A stretch of DNA of 64,000 nt from Raffaelea ambrosiae (Eukaryota > Ascomycota > Sordariomycetes > Ophiostomatales > Ophiostomataceae). Positions within the stretch are counted from its first letter, which is position 1. Every line of letters starts with the position of its first letter. The stretch spans positions 1 to 64,000 of the forward strand of contig PCDI01000019.1 in NCBI GenBank assembly GCA_002778195.1, given 5' to 3'. This document shows, piece after piece, positions 62,952-64,000 of this stretch. The position numbers and the translations under genes are program-made. A model generated the notes under the pieces. The model ran no database searches, was not told where the DNA came from, and saw nothing but the letters and a program-made list of their open reading frames with translations.

Positions 62952-64000
62952 CTAGGCAGGCATAAACGAATTCCCCAGCCTGGCCAGAGTCATCCAGTCC
63001 CACATGTCTCCGCGGTCTCGTGCCGGCCATATCTGGTCCGTACAAAACCTCTTGGTCCGCTTCGCGGTCATGATGGGCCGCGCCCGGCAGATCTCGTCAA
63101 AGAGGCGCGTGGCCGTGTCGCGGTCTTCGGGCTGTTCGAGCTCGGCGGCGGCCATGAACAGGGGCCACAGCGAGAGCTTGATGTCTTCGGCGGGCCCGGC
63201 GATGTTGACGAGGATCTCGTAGGCCATGCCCTGGGCGGTCTGGTCGGCCTCGGGGCTGCTGCCGGCGCGGTGGAAGAGGCGGTACAGATACAGGAGGGCG
63301 GCGGCCTTCCAGGCGGAGGCGTGCAGGATGAGGCGCCGGGACGTCTCGAGCGACAGGTTGGAGTCGCGTATGGGCCGCCAGGCGACGATCTGGGCGCGCA
63401 GGGTGTCGGCGCGGGCGACGAGCTCGGCGCGGCGGCGGTGGATCTGGGCGAGGAGGTCGTCCTGTTCGGGCGAGGAGGTGAAAGCAGAGGAGTAGAGGAA
63501 CGGGTTGGCGGCGGCGGACGATGAGGGGGGCGAAGTGGCGTGGGCTGCTGTTGTGGCGGAAGAGGCGTCGTTGCTGTTGTTGTTGTTGATGTTGATCGGC
63601 GGCGGCGGCGGTGAGGTGTCGCCGCCGCCGAGGTTGAGGGCGACGTCAGAGTCCATCCACTTTTGCACGTCCTCGGCGAGGGCGGAGAGGCGGGCGAGGA
63701 TGGGGGTCATGGTGGCGGTGAGGCCGAGCAGGCGGTCGGCATGGGTCATGGCGTACTGGTCGAGCCAGATGGAGGGGTTGATGCGGGTGCGCTGCATGTG
63801 GGAGAGGGCGAGGAGTATGTCCTGGCGGGCGACGCCCTTGGCGAAATAGCGGGCGGCAGAGTTGAGTTCGCGGCCGGAGCGGGTATGGAACTCGAGGATG
63901 AGGGCGACGTTTTCGATGAGGGAGGAGAGGGTTTCTCCCTTGCCATCGGATTCGGGGTCGGTGAGCTGGGCAGGTTAGAGAAGATCGAGTGAGCGAAGCG
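62952..64000 (-). CDS. C-terminal part of a fungal-specific transcription factor, cut by the window end
   Basis: The last exon spans 63965-62952 (about 337 aa), with an upstream intron from 63966 to beyond the window (CAG acceptor, CTAAC branch site near 63974). The sequence is helical, with ALAEDVQKWMD, IHRRRAELVARADTLRAQI, ASAWKAAALLYLYRLFHR and LFDEICRARPIMTAKR, the look of the C-terminal half of fungal regulators of the Fungal_trans_2 type (Acr-2/Pro1-like). The DNA-binding end is not in view. A disordered insert carries poly-Pro, INNNNSN and Ser/Ala runs. The partial intron ends with GAGCGAAGCG at 63991-64000, the same motif seen in other introns. Confidence 0.7.

Overview
This window reads as nuclear DNA of a filamentous ascomycete, most likely a Sordariomycete. 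Genes are rich in short GT..AG introns with fungal branch-site motifs (CTAAC/CTGAC). They include two Zn(II)2Cys6 regulators, two Dal5-type permeases, a secreted GH3 enzyme and HMG-CoA reductase, and a transposon shows damage of the kind left by repeat-induced point mutation (RIP). I cannot place it to genus. All family names come from motif recognition; no database search was run. Exon limits were chosen by eye from splice motifs and checked for reading phase.

Layout. (1) 1-7600 is a transposon nest: a decayed Ty1/Copia element with 159/160-bp LTRs and a CCTGT target duplication sits inside an older multi-exon reading frame. The Copia element holds three solo LTRs, each with its own 5-bp duplication (GGGAG, TTAGT, GTAAG). 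(2) 7567-8989 is a bZIP-like/ankyrin gene whose basic region and ankyrin part lie in different frames. (3) 9181-14445 is a divergent pair, a TauD-type 2-oxoglutarate dioxygenase and a Dal5-family permease, which suggests sulfonate use. (4) 14656-21338 holds a Gfo/Idh/MocA oxidoreductase and a very large, repeat-rich Zn2Cys6 regulator. (5) 24562-38733 is mainly carbon metabolism: sugar transporter, transketolase family, succinate-semialdehyde dehydrogenase type ALDH and secreted GH3 beta-xylosidase type, separated by long empty spacers. (6) 38936-44894 holds an NmrA-like protein, a GST, a Zn2Cys6 regulator and a hemerythrin-domain protein. (7) 45538-52267 holds Sti1 co-chaperone and HMG-CoA reductase, convergent. 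(8) 53718-62471 holds nicotinamidase, a second Dal5-family permease, an amidase with seven GATA sites upstream, and a ketopantoate-reductase type protein, a possible vitamin B3/B5 and amide-nitrogen neighbourhood. (9) 62952-64000 is the 3' part of a fungal regulator that runs off the window.

The most unusual signal is a mirror-symmetric 12-mer, GAGCGAAGCGAG (other strand CTCGCTTCGCTC). It recurs about 19 times, in introns of seven genes and in two gene-flanking spacers, often as a small tandem array, and I did not find it in any exon I modelled. It contains GCGAAGC, known to form an extraordinarily stable DNA mini-hairpin.
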